Shown here piece by piece: positions 35,961 to 43,966 of a stretch of 64,000 nucleotides of DNA (the first letter of the stretch is position 1; each line of letters begins with the position of its first letter). The notes under the pieces are model-generated. The model searched no databases. It was not told the DNA's origin and saw only the letters and a program-made list of their open reading frames with translations. This stretch comes from Flavobacterium filum DSM 17961. GTDB lineage: Bacteria; Bacteroidota; Bacteroidia; Flavobacteriales; Flavobacteriaceae. Location of the stretch: NCBI RefSeq assembly GCF_000425465.1, contig NZ_AUDM01000016.1:1-64000 (forward strand), in the 5' to 3' direction. A program made the position numbers and the translations under genes.

Positions 35961-37028
35961 ATGAAAAAATATTTCCCCCTTTTTTTGTTTGTAATTGTAT
36001 TCTTTAATTGTTCATCTGATGAAAATACAACCGACGATTTACCAACTGAAACCATGTATTTTCCGCCGATTTCAGGAACAGCTTGGGAAACTAAAACTGT
36101 AAGTGAAATGGGTTGGAACGAAAGTCAAGTGCAACCTTTATTGGACTATTTAGAAGAAAAACACACAAAAGGATTTATTGTACTGGTAAATGGTAGAATT
36201 GTGATGGAAAACTATTTCAATGGTCACAATGCCAATTTACCTTGGTATTGGGCGAGTTCTGGCAAAACATTAACCACTGCTACAATCGGAATTGCACAAC
36301 AAGAAGGTTTATTAAACATCAATAATAAAGTATCTGATTACTTAGGAACCGGTTGGACTTCTGCTCCTTTAGCAAAAGAAAATTTAATCACTAACAAGCA
36401 TTTACTTTCAATGACATCCGGTTTAGATGATTCGTTTGGTGATGGAAACGAACCAAGCGATTTAGTTTATAAAGCGGATGCCGGTACGAGATGGGCCTAT
36501 CACAATGTTTTTGAAAAATTACAAGATGTGATTGCCAATGCATCAAATCAAACGTTTGTTTCTTATTTCAATTCAAAATTAAAAACAAAAATTGGCATGA
36601 CCGGTAATTGGATTGAAAGTGGTGAATTCAATGTTTATTGGAGTACCACTCGAAGTACAGCTCGTTTTGGTTTATTAGCATTAAACAAAGGAAAATGGCA
36701 AAATGAAGTGATTATTCCTGAAGCGTTTATGATGGAATCGATTTCACCATCTCAAACCATTAATAATTCCTACGGTTATTTATGGTGGTTAAATGGTAAA
36801 GCAAATTATCGTTTACCGCAAACACAATTACAGTTTTCCGGTAGCTTGATACCAAATGCTCCTGCCGATATGGTATGCGGATTAGGAAAGAATGACCAAA
36901 AAATTTATGTCATCCCAAGTAAAAAAATGGTAATTATTCGATTAGGTGAAGTGGCAGACGGTGAAAATTTTGCGTTGTCTGATTTTGATAATCAGTTATG
37001 GGCAAAAATTAATGCTGTGATTAATTAG
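35961..37028 (+). CDS. Serine hydrolase (class C beta-lactamase / esterase fold) lipoprotein
   Basis: The signal peptide ends in FVIVFFNC, so the enzyme is lipid-anchored. The catalytic S-x-x-K is in YWASSGKTLTTA (Ser about 93-94), and the Tyr-x-Asn-like element is WAYHNVF. The domain ends in a GENFALSDFDNQLW helix. Such proteins hydrolyse esters or peptidoglycan-like amides, and the substrate is unknown. The family is often annotated as beta-lactamase without resistance activity. It converges on the small membrane gene with an 8-bp overlap. Confidence 0.87.
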   Translation: MKKYFPLFLFVIVFFNCSSDENTTDDLPTETMYFPPISGTAWETKTVSEMGWNESQVQPLLDYLEEKHTKGFIVLVNGRIVMENYFNGHNANLPWYWASSGKTLTTATIGIAQQEGLLNINNKVSDYLGTGWTSAPLAKENLITNKHLLSMTSGLDDSFGDGNEPSDLVYKADAGTRWAYHNVFEKLQDVIANASNQTFVSYFNSKLKTKIGMTGNWIESGEFNVYWSTTRSTARFGLLALNKGKWQNEVIIPEAFMMESISPSQTINNSYGYLWWLNGKANYRLPQTQLQFSGSLIPNAPADMVCGLGKNDQKIYVIPSKKMVIIRLGEVADGENFALSDFDNQLWAKINAVIN

Positions 37029-37317
37029 TACCGTATTTTTCTTGAAGATAATACACTAAATCAACTTCGTAGTAGCGAATGATAATGATAAACAATGCTC
37101 CAAATAGAGCTAAAGCCCAATTGTATTTTTTAAAGAAAATAACATAAGCTGAAGAAATTCCCAATAATACAAATGGAACAGTTAGAATTGTGTTCGGAAC
37201 AATCCACGCACCTCTAACGATTGCCAAAGATTTAAGTAACACAAAAAAAATGCAATAGAAAGAAACTATTTTGGTCAATGAAACCAAATATTTATTGAAA
37301 ACTTTTGGTTGCTCCAT
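37021..37317 (-). CDS. Small three-helix membrane protein
   Basis: The 98-aa protein has three hydrophobic segments (about 16-34, 40-61 and 66-80). Its N-terminus is basic and charged and its tail is Tyr-rich. Its start codon abuts the ftsY stop, so it is co-transcribed downstream of ftsY. I recognise no family. Confidence 0.65.
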   Translation of the reverse strand: MEQPKVFNKYLVSLTKIVSFYCIFFVLLKSLAIVRGAWIVPNTILTVPFVLLGISSAYVIFFKKYNWALALFGALFIIIIRYYEVDLVYYLQEKYGTN

Positions 37318-38270
37318 TATTTAAAAAAAGAATCTACAAATTCATATTTATTGAATACTTGAAGGTCTTCAATTCCTTCGCCAACGCCAATATATTTTAC
37401 CGGAATTTGAAATTGGTCAGAAATTCCAATTACCACACCACCTTTTGCAGTTCCGTCTAATTTGGTTACGGCTAAACAGGAAACTTCTGTGGCTGCAGTA
37501 AATTCCTTAGCTTGCTCAAAAGCATTTTGTCCGGTTGAACCGTCTAAAACCAACAATACATCGTGAGGTGCATCTCCAACTACTTTTTGCATGACGCGTT
37601 TCACTTTAGTAAGCTCGTTCATTAAGTTCACTTTATTGTGTAAACGACCAGCTGTATCAATAATTACGACATCCGCACCTTGCGTAACAGCACTTTGCAA
37701 CGTATCAAAAGCTACAGATGCCGGATCGCTACCCATTTGTTGTTTTACAATAGAAACGCCTACTCTATCCGCCCAAATTTGTAATTGATCAATTGCGGCA
37801 GCTCTAAACGTATCAGCTGCTCCAAGCACCACTTTGTGACCCGCTTTTTTAAATTGATACGCTAATTTACCAATGGTTGTAGTTTTACCCACTCCATTTA
37901 CCCCAACTACCATAATTACATATGGCTTTTTATTGGTTGGAACTTCAAATTCTGTTGCTTCACCTGTGTTGGTTTCCGATAAAAGTCCTGCAATTTCCTC
38001 ACGAAGAATTTTATTTAATTCTTCTGTTCCTAAATATTTGTCTTTAGCTACACGGTCTTCTATTCGATCAATAATTTTTAAAGTGGTTTTTACGCCAACA
38101 TCAGACGAAACTAATACTTCTTCTAAATTATCTAATACCTCTTCATCAACCGTTGATTTTCCGGCAACAGCTTTTGTTAATTTAGAGAAAAATGAAGTTT
38201 TAGTTTGCTCTAAGCCTTTGTCTAACGTTTCTTTTTTTTCTGAGGAAAATATGCGTTTAAAAAAGTTCAT
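37317..38270 (-). CDS. ftsY: Signal recognition particle receptor FtsY
   Basis: This GTPase docks SRP-ribosome complexes at the membrane. It shows the NG-domain helices, the P-loop GVNGVGKTTTIGKLAY (from about residue 123), DTFRAAAIDQLQ, DTAGR and TKLDGTAKGG. The acidic A-domain is very short, as expected in Bacteroidota. A TATATTTG -7 box (38301-38308) sits right after the terminator of the ribosomal-protein operon. Confidence 0.96.
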   Translation of the reverse strand: MNFFKRIFSSEKKETLDKGLEQTKTSFFSKLTKAVAGKSTVDEEVLDNLEEVLVSSDVGVKTTLKIIDRIEDRVAKDKYLGTEELNKILREEIAGLLSETNTGEATEFEVPTNKKPYVIMVVGVNGVGKTTTIGKLAYQFKKAGHKVVLGAADTFRAAAIDQLQIWADRVGVSIVKQQMGSDPASVAFDTLQSAVTQGADVVIIDTAGRLHNKVNLMNELTKVKRVMQKVVGDAPHDVLLVLDGSTGQNAFEQAKEFTAATEVSCLAVTKLDGTAKGGVVIGISDQFQIPVKYIGVGEGIEDLQVFNKYEFVDSFFK

Positions 38271-38313
38271 TCTTTTTGAATTAAATCGTCAATTGTGGCA
38301 CAAATATAAAAAT

Positions 38314-38342
38314 AAAAAAGCTACTCTCAGAGAAAGTAGCTT
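38314..38342 (-). terminator. Terminator of the L28-L33-DUF4295 operon
   Basis: The minus strand reads AAGCTACTTTCTC..GAGTAGCTTTTTT, a hairpin with one internal mismatch and a U-tract. Confidence 0.8.
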
Positions 38343-38364
38343 AAGTATAATACGATTAAAGTAA

Positions 38365-38517
38365 TTATTTCTTATTTAAGAAAGAATCAACTTCTTCTGG
38401 ATTCATAACAGATTCAACAAAAGTATAAGCTCCGGTTTTTGGAGATTTTACCATTTTAATGGCTTTAGTTAATCTTTTTGAAGCTGTCTGTAACGTTGCT
38501 ACGGTTTTCTTTGCCAT
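38365..38517 (-). CDS. DUF4295 protein
   Basis: A 50-codon frame encodes MAKKTVATLQTASKRLTKAI, a KMVKSPKTGAYTFVESVMNP middle and the end EVDSFLNKK. This basic small protein is conserved in Bacteroidota directly after L33 and is probably ribosome-associated; that role is inferred from context. It lies 8 bp after rpmG, and its transcript ends at the terminator at 38314. Confidence 0.9.
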   Translation of the reverse strand: MAKKTVATLQTASKRLTKAIKMVKSPKTGAYTFVESVMNPEEVDSFLNKK

Positions 38518-38525
38518 TTCTTATC

Positions 38526-38708
38526 TTATTTAATTTCTTTATGAACAGTTACTCTCTTCAAAATTGGATTAAATTTTTTAATCTCTAATCTATCTGGAGT
38601 ATTTTTTTTGTTTTTTGTTGTAATATAACGAGAAGTTCCAGGAACACCAGATGTTTTGTGCTCTGTACATTCTAAAATTACTTGAATTCTATTACCTTTC
38701 TTTGCCAT
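38526..38708 (-). CDS. rpmG: 50S ribosomal protein L33
   Basis: The 60-aa protein begins [18 protein letters not shown] and has the [21 protein letters not shown] core of L33. It lacks the Cys-x2-Cys zinc motif of the zinc form (one Cys remains), so it is of the zinc-independent type. It is second in the operon after rpmB. Confidence 0.96.
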
Positions 38709-38733
38709 TGTAATGTATATTTAGAAGGTTAAA

Positions 38734-38970
38734 TTACGAAATAAATCCGTTAGCTTTTGCATCTTTCAATACAGCCGCCAAACCTTTTTTGTTAATTGTT
38801 TTAATTGTAGAAGCAGCTACTCTCAACGTAATCCATCTATCTTCTTCAGCTAAATAGAAACGTTTTTTCACTAAGTTCACAGAAAACTTTCTTTTCGTTT
38901 TGTTCATCGCGTGAGAAACATTGTTTCCAACCATCGCTCTTTTACCTGTAAGGTCACAAACTCTTGACAT
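38734..38970 (-). CDS. rpmB: 50S ribosomal protein L28
   Basis: [27 protein letters not shown] is the L28 signature. The 78-aa length and the [15 protein letters not shown] segment agree. It is the first gene of the rpmB-rpmG-DUF4295 operon and has its own upstream promoter. Confidence 0.97.
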   Translation of the reverse strand: MSRVCDLTGKRAMVGNNVSHAMNKTKRKFSVNLVKKRFYLAEEDRWITLRVAASTIKTINKKGLAAVLKDAKANGFIS

Positions 38971-39006
38971 TATGCTTATCTTTTATCGTTATTCAAAATC
39001 AGGGTG

Positions 39007-39037
39007 CAAAGAAACAAAAAAGGAATCTATTACACAA
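39007..39037 (-). promoter_or_regulatory. rpmB operon promoter
   Basis: On the minus strand TTG (39035-39037), a 20-bp spacer and TTTCTTTG (39007-39014) fit the -33/-7 pattern with one mismatch in the -7 box. It lies in the gap after cinA. Confidence 0.6.
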
Positions 39038-39044
39038 ACAAATT

Positions 39045-40292
39045 TTAGTAGTTTTTTAAAATTTCTTTTAAAAGTAGCTCAAGCCCTTTGTTTACTGCTC
39101 TATCAATCACTTTTTGTCGGGGTTGACCAAAATTAAAAGCTTCTGAAAAAACTCCATTTGGTGTTGCAATTGCGATACAAACCACTCCTAAATCGGCCTC
39201 GGCATCACCTTTTGATGGGCCGGCGTTACCAGTTGTAGCAATGGTAAAATCAGCTTTTATTAATTTTTGAACACCAATGGCCATTTCTTCCGCAACTGAT
39301 TGACTCACTACTGAAAAAGCTTCAATAGTTTCGGGTTTTACTCCAAGTATTTCAATTTTGGTGTCGGTTGCATAGGAAACCACGCTCCCTCTAAAATATG
39401 CTGAAGATCCTGCTACCGATGTAAGAATTTCGGCAATTTTTCCTCCGGTACAACTTTCTGCAGTGGCTAATGTGAAATCTTTTTCTTTTAATAATTTTCC
39501 TAAAACCACTTCAATTGGTTCATCTTCTTCAAATCCAACAATGATATCACTGATAATTTCGGTTAAACTGCTTACTAATTGTTGAATTGTGTTGTGCAAA
39601 ACCTGCTCTTCTTTTCCTCTGGCAGTTAACCGCAAACGTACTCGACCCGGACTAGGCAAATAAGCTAATTTTACAAACTCAGGAAGATTATTTTCCCATT
39701 CTTCAATGCGTTGAGCTACGATACTTTCTCCTTGACCATACGTTAGAATGGTTTTGTGAAGAATATACGGTCGCTCATATTCTTTGACAATTTTAGGAAT
39801 AAGTTGATTGGCAACAATTGCTTTCATTTCATAAGGCACACCCGGTAGGGAAACATAAACAGTATTTTCTTTTTGCATCCACATTCCCGGTGCAGTTCCA
39901 AACTGATTGTGAAGCACTATGGCTTTAGAAGGCACTAAAGCTTGGTCTTTATTAACTTGAGATACCGTAAAATTGAGTTTTGTAAACAACGCTTCAATGT
40001 GTTTTTCTACCGCTTCATTTCGAACTAAAACATCATTAAAATAGTCGCAAAAAGTAATTTTTGTTATATCGTCTTTTGTAGGTCCGAGTCCACCGGTGAT
40101 AAGCACAAAATCAACTTTGTTTTGTACTTTGGCAAAGGTGTCTAAAATATGCTTTTTGTCATCACTAATGGAAATCATTTCATGGACTTGAATTCCGATT
40201 TTTTCCAATTCTTTGGCTATAAAACCGGAATTAGTATCGGTAATTTGTCCGATAAGAATTTCGTCGCCAATAGTGATGATGGTTGCTTTCAT
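39045..40292 (-). CDS. cinA: CinA (competence/damage-inducible protein A, NMN deamidase type)
   Basis: The 415-aa protein has an N-terminal MoaB/MoeA-like domain ([31 protein letters not shown]). Its C-terminal nicotinamide-nucleotide amidohydrolase domain contains [21 protein letters not shown] and [13 protein letters not shown]. Both CinA domains are intact. The function in salvage of NMN is known for homologues, while a competence role is doubtful in this phylum. The start codon is followed upstream by the inverted octamer array. Confidence 0.93.
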   Translation of the reverse strand: MKATIITIGDEILIGQITDTNSGFIAKELEKIGIQVHEMISISDDKKHILDTFAKVQNKVDFVLITGGLGPTKDDITKITFCDYFNDVLVRNEAVEKHIEALFTKLNFTVSQVNKDQALVPSKAIVLHNQFGTAPGMWMQKENTVYVSLPGVPYEMKAIVANQLIPKIVKEYERPYILHKTILTYGQGESIVAQRIEEWENNLPEFVKLAYLPSPGRVRLRLTARGKEEQVLHNTIQQLVSSLTEIISDIIVGFEEDEPIEVVLGKLLKEKDFTLATAESCTGGKIAEILTSVAGSSAYFRGSVVSYATDTKIEILGVKPETIEAFSVVSQSVAEEMAIGVQKLIKADFTIATTGNAGPSKGDAEADLGVVCIAIATPNGVFSEAFNFGQPRQKVIDRAVNKGLELLLKEILKNY

Positions 40293-40297
40293 TCTTT

Positions 40298-40380
40298 TGA
40301 GTTGTTGAGTGACTGAGTTGCTGAGATTTTTATTTTGCTAAATCACTCAGCTACTTAGTAACTCAGTGTCTCAGCTACTC
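40298..40380. repeat. Inverted pair of CTGAG-octamer arrays around an AT-rich core
   Basis: The left arm (40298-40327) repeats TTGAG/CTGAG every 8 bp (offsets 0, 8, 16, 24). The right arm (40342-40380) is the reverse complement type (CTCAG at 8-bp steps). The core between them is AT-rich (TTTTATTTTGCTAA). The left arm begins 5 bp from the cinA start codon. The same pattern is at 50896-50994. Confidence 0.88.
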
Positions 40381-40383
40381 CTT

Positions 40384-40521
40384 TAGCCCGGATAGAAGCG
40401 GAAAGCCCGCAGGAATTAAAACTTTTTTTTCTTCACTTTTTGGGGCGACCAAAGGAAGCCACGAAAAAGGGTTAGAAAAATAGGTTTTAAGGCCGAGGAC
40501 TTATAGCGGATAGCCGGAAAA
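40384..40521. repeat. Possible dispersed structured intergenic element
   Basis: This stretch starts TAGCCCGGATAGAAGCGG and ends AGCGGATAGCCGGAAAAGC, with GC-rich patches inside AT-rich DNA. I recall similar GGATAG.AGCGG-bounded elements between genes in other Flavobacterium genomes, but cannot check that here. No frame is convincing. Confidence 0.5.
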
Positions 40522-40526
40522 GCTTC

Positions 40527-40871
40527 TTATAAATCGAAATCTTTATTGATTTCTTTTACAGCTTTTTCAACTTGGTCTTCAATACTTTTGAAAATCTCTT
40601 TGATTTCTTTGCGTTTCCCTTCGCGTTTGGTCCACGCTTCTACTTGAAGGATTTCTTCATACGCTACATTCATTCCCAACAAATCGAGTGTTGGTTTGAT
40701 TTTGTGTGCGTAACTGTAAGCTAATTTGTGATTTTTTTCTTCTATACCTTGCTTGATGAACTTCATATCTTCAGGAACTTCGGTCACAAACAGCGATATG
40801 ATTTGCAACACGAACTCTGGATCGTTATCAGAAAGTGCATAGACTTTGGCTAAGTTGTAATTTAATGCCAT
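40527..40871 (-). CDS. Histidine phosphotransfer (HPt) domain protein
   Basis: The 114-aa all-helical protein has the HPt phospho-His in AYSYAHKIKPTLDLLGM (His about 56), with the helix partners SDNDPEFVLQIISLFVTEVPED and KEIFKSIEDQVEKAVKEI. Such proteins shuttle phosphate between hybrid kinases and regulators. No kinase is adjacent, so its partners are elsewhere, possibly including the response regulator at 17878. It shares direction with the hydrolase gene (4-bp gap). Confidence 0.87.
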   Translation of the reverse strand: MALNYNLAKVYALSDNDPEFVLQIISLFVTEVPEDMKFIKQGIEEKNHKLAYSYAHKIKPTLDLLGMNVAYEEILQVEAWTKREGKRKEIKEIFKSIEDQVEKAVKEINKDFDL

Positions 40872-40875
40872 TTTA

Positions 40876-41487
40876 TTATTTTACTTGAATTCGGAAATTT
40901 TTTTTGTCTTCAATAAATCCTTCGAGAATATCATTTGGTTTTACACGAGCCACGCCTTCAGGTGTTCCGGTAAATATAATATCGCCAATTTTAAGTGTAA
41001 AAAACTGAGAAACATAGGCAATAAGTTCGTCAATTTTCCACAACATGTGGCTAGTATTCCCTTTTTGAACGGTAATTCCGTTGGATTTTAGTTCAAAATT
41101 AATATTTTCTATGGAACTAAAATCTTTTTTCGATAAAAAGTTGCCAATAACCGCTGAACCGTCAAAAGCTTTAGCTTTTTCCCAAGGCAATTCTTTCTCC
41201 TTTAATTTAGCTTGTAAATCACGTGCGGTAAAATCAATGCCAAGACCAATTTCGTCATAATAATTAGGAGCGAATTTGGCATCGATATATTTACCCACTT
41301 TGTTGATACGCACAATAATTTCTACTTCATGGTGAATGTCATCACTAAACTCAGGAATTACAAATGGATGTTGCTTAAGCAAAATAGCACTGTCCGGTTT
41401 TAGAAAAACCACAGGCTCATCAGGTCGCTCGTTTTGGAGTTCTTCGATGTGCTTGGTGTAATTTCGTCCGATGCAGATGATTTTCAT
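40876..41487 (-). CDS. Fumarylacetoacetate hydrolase family protein
   Basis: The 203-aa protein has the FAH-fold signatures FLKPDSAILL, HHEVEIIVRINKVGK, GLGIDFTARDLQ and IDELIAYVSQFFTLKIGDIIFTGTP. The Glu/Asp metal ligands are in HEVE and the following Asp. Small FAH proteins act as acylpyruvate hydrolases or oxaloacetate decarboxylases, and the substrate here is not known. It is 4 bp before the HPt gene. A CTGAG-type array fills its upstream gap. Confidence 0.9.
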   Translation of the reverse strand: MKIICIGRNYTKHIEELQNERPDEPVVFLKPDSAILLKQHPFVIPEFSDDIHHEVEIIVRINKVGKYIDAKFAPNYYDEIGLGIDFTARDLQAKLKEKELPWEKAKAFDGSAVIGNFLSKKDFSSIENINFELKSNGITVQKGNTSHMLWKIDELIAYVSQFFTLKIGDIIFTGTPEGVARVKPNDILEGFIEDKKNFRIQVK

Positions 41488-41489
41488 TT

Positions 41490-41528
41490 TTTGAGGTGCT
41501 GAGGTTCTGAGGTACTAGGGTGCTAAGT
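41490..41528. repeat. CTGAG-type octamer array filling an intergenic gap
   Basis: GCTGAGG, TTCTGAGG, TACTAGGG and TGCTAAGT units follow an 8-bp period. They run from 3 bp after the hydrolase start codon into the stop codon of the exonuclease gene (41523-41525), encoding its last residues. Confidence 0.85.
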
Positions 41529-42299
41529 TAGCTTATTGTTTAATTTTCTGAGTTTAATGGCGGTGAGCACTTTTTTAGTATAAAGTGGAAAATCGGCATT
41601 TTGAATCCAGCCGAAATAACCTGGCTCGTCTTCCAACACTTTATCAACTAAAGCTCCTTTGTGTTTGCCAAAGGTGAATATTTCTTGACCTTTATCATTT
41701 AAGGCAATAAATCCAGCAAAATCAACCGATTTTTTTCGAGTAGTAAATTCAGAAAGCGATTTCATATCGTTTTCCAACTCAGAATAGCGATCGAGTTGAG
41801 CTTTCAAAATTTCGTATGTTGCCATAGTATCAGCCTCTGCGGAATGAGCATTTTCGAGTGTTTGACCACAATAAAACTTATAAGCCGCACTCAAGGTCCG
41901 TTCTTCCATTTTGTGGAAAATGGTTTGAATGTCAACCGAAACACGGTTTTTCATATCAAAATCGACTCCTGCACGTAATAGTTCTTCAGCTAATAATGGA
42001 ATATCAAAACGGTCAGAATTAAATCCGGCCAAATCGGCATCTTTAATCATGTTGTAAATCTGACTCGAAAGTTCTTTGAAAGTGGGTTCGTTGGCCACTT
42101 TTTCATCAGTAATTCCATGAATTTGAGAAACTTGAAAAGGAATTTTCATTTCCGGATTCACCAACCAGGTTTTACTTTCTTTGTTTCCGTTGGGATAAAC
42201 TTTGAATATTGCAATTTCGACAATTCGGTCTTTTGCGACATCAACTCCGGTGGTTTCGAGATCAAAAAAACAAATGGGTCGGTTTAATTTGAGTTCCAT
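41523..42299 (-). CDS. DnaQ-like 3'-5' exonuclease
   Basis: The 258-aa protein carries the DEDDh motifs: FFDLETTGVDVAKDRIVEIA (Exo I), AGFNSDRFDIPLLAEEL (Exo II) and NAHSAEADTMATYE (Exo III, with His). The C-terminal 80 residues include FTFGKHKGALVDKVL and GYFGWIQNADFP, an extension also found in Bacteroidota exonucleases. It acts on single strands or mismatched 3' ends; its cellular role is not defined. A TATATTTG -7 box is at 42317-42324. Confidence 0.92.
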   Translation of the reverse strand: MELKLNRPICFFDLETTGVDVAKDRIVEIAIFKVYPNGNKESKTWLVNPEMKIPFQVSQIHGITDEKVANEPTFKELSSQIYNMIKDADLAGFNSDRFDIPLLAEELLRAGVDFDMKNRVSVDIQTIFHKMEERTLSAAYKFYCGQTLENAHSAEADTMATYEILKAQLDRYSELENDMKSLSEFTTRKKSVDFAGFIALNDKGQEIFTFGKHKGALVDKVLEDEPGYFGWIQNADFPLYTKKVLTAIKLRKLNNKLT

Positions 42300-42386
42300 T
42301 TTGAAAATTTAGAGGGCAAATATACTAGATTAAATGAACCTTTGAACGATGGTTAACTTTTTTTAAAAGTATTTTAAGTATTCCGT

Positions 42387-42421
42387 AAAAAAACCCTTTC
42401 AGTTATTCACAAGAAAGGGTT
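42387..42421 (-). terminator. Terminator of the E2 gene
   Basis: AACCCTTTC and GAAAGGGTT pair across a 12-nt loop. On the minus strand a U-tract follows. Confidence 0.85.
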
Positions 42422-42441
42422 AAAATTTTATCTTTTTATTT

Positions 42442-43821
42442 TTAGAATTCTCTATTCTCGCTAAATCCTTCTAAATAATCGGCTACTCGTTTTACGAATT
42501 GTCCGCCCAACGAACCATCTACCACACGGTGATCATAACTGTGTGACAGGAACATTTTGTGGCGAATTCCGATGTAATCTCCGGTTGGAGCTTCGATAAC
42601 TGCCGGAACTTTTCGAATGGCTCCTAATGCTAAAATGGCTACTTGTGGTTGGTTGATAATCGGTGTTCCGAAAACGCTGCCGAAAGTTCCCACATTGGTA
42701 ACGGTGTATGTTCCACCTTGAATTTCATCCGGTTTCAATTGGTTGTTTCGAGCACGGTTGGCTAAATCATTAACGGTTTTAGTTAATCCAACCAAATTCA
42801 ACATATCAGCATTTTTTATAACCGGAACAATTAAGTTTCCGTTTGGTAATGCAGCGGCCATTCCTAAATTGATGTTTTTCTTTTTGATGATATAATCGCC
42901 TTCTACAGAAATGTTAATCATCGGGAAGTCTTTAATGGCTTTTGCCACAGCTTCCATGAATATAGGTGTGAACGTTAACTTTTCACCTTCTCTCTTTTCA
43001 AAAGCATCTTTTACTTTGTTTCTCCAATTCACTATGCTCGTTACATCCACTTCAATGAACGACTGTACGTGAGCCGATGTTTGTTTAGATGCCACCATAT
43101 AACCTGAAATCAGTTTTCGCATACGGTCCATTTCGATGATTTCGTCTTGACCATTTACGGAAACCGGGATTTTTTTCTCCGGAGTTGGTTCTGATTTTGG
43201 TCCCGAAGTTTCGGGATCTACTTTTGGTGTTTCAACTTTCACTTCCGCTTTTGGAGTTTCAACTGTAACGGGTTCTGCTTTTGGAGCTGGAGCAACAGCA
43301 GGTTTATTGGTTCGTTCTTTTACATAAGCAATGATATCGTCTTTGGTTACACGACCTTCTTTACCTGAACCTTTTATATTTTCTAATTCTGAGATAGAAA
43401 CACCTTCTTCTTTGGCTATATTTTTTACTAATGGCGAAAAGAATTTTTCAGATGCGGAGAAATCAACTTCTGCCGGAGCAGCAGCTTGAACCGTTTCTTT
43501 CACCACTTCAATGGCTTTTTCAATTTGAGCAACCGCTTCAACTACTTCTTCTTTTGGAGAATCTACAGGAGTACTTCCGCCTTCGGTATCAATAATGGCA
43601 ATGGTTTGACCCACTTTAACTACATCATCCACTTGAAATAAGATTTCAACTAATGTCCCGGAAACTTCAGATGGCACTTCGCTATCTACTTTATCGGTAG
43701 CGATTTCCAAGACTGCTTCATCAGCTTCAATTTTGTCACCTACTTTTTTGAGCCAGTTGGTAATCGTTGCCTCTGCAACGCTTTCTCCCATTTTGGGCAA
43801 TTTCAATTCAAATTTTGCCAT
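42442..43821 (-). CDS. 2-oxoacid dehydrogenase E2 (lipoamide acyltransferase)
   Basis: The 459-aa protein has one N-terminal lipoyl domain with the lipoylated Lys in ATDKVDSEVPSEVSG (about 44). A Val/Glu/Pro linker, a peripheral-subunit binding domain (FSPLVKNIAKEEGVSISEL..GKEGRVTKDDI, about 126-170) and a second Pro/Lys-rich linker follow. The C-terminal acetyltransferase core has SHSYDHRVVDGSLGGQF. It is probably part of the branched-chain or generic 2-oxoacid complex. E1 and E3 are not adjacent. Codons of the second linker include a TCCCGA..TCGGGA hairpin. Confidence 0.92.
   Translation of the reverse strand: MAKFELKLPKMGESVAEATITNWLKKVGDKIEADEAVLEIATDKVDSEVPSEVSGTLVEILFQVDDVVKVGQTIAIIDTEGGSTPVDSPKEEVVEAVAQIEKAIEVVKETVQAAAPAEVDFSASEKFFSPLVKNIAKEEGVSISELENIKGSGKEGRVTKDDIIAYVKERTNKPAVAPAPKAEPVTVETPKAEVKVETPKVDPETSGPKSEPTPEKKIPVSVNGQDEIIEMDRMRKLISGYMVASKQTSAHVQSFIEVDVTSIVNWRNKVKDAFEKREGEKLTFTPIFMEAVAKAIKDFPMINISVEGDYIIKKKNINLGMAAALPNGNLIVPVIKNADMLNLVGLTKTVNDLANRARNNQLKPDEIQGGTYTVTNVGTFGSVFGTPIINQPQVAILALGAIRKVPAVIEAPTGDYIGIRHKMFLSHSYDHRVVDGSLGGQFVKRVADYLEGFSENREF
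43201..43216. repeat. TCCCGA hairpin inside the E2 linker
   Basis: TCCCGAAGTTTCGGGA is a 6-bp perfect stem in frame, encoding part of the linker ETSGP. A near-identical hairpin lies at 52038-52053, before secA. Confidence 0.75.
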
Positions 43822-43966
43822 ATCGTTAACCTAAAGGTTTATTTTTTATTTCAGTTTGCGAATTTACTAAAAAAAAGATTGATTTTTGAAATTATCAATA
43901 AATTTTCAATACCATTGTCAAAAATCAATGTCAATATCAATTTCAAAAATCAACAATCAAAATTCT

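Noticed and set aside
37873-38364. Plus-strand frame of 163 residues opposite ftsY
   Set aside because: It overlaps the conserved ftsY gene throughout its length and shows no family features.
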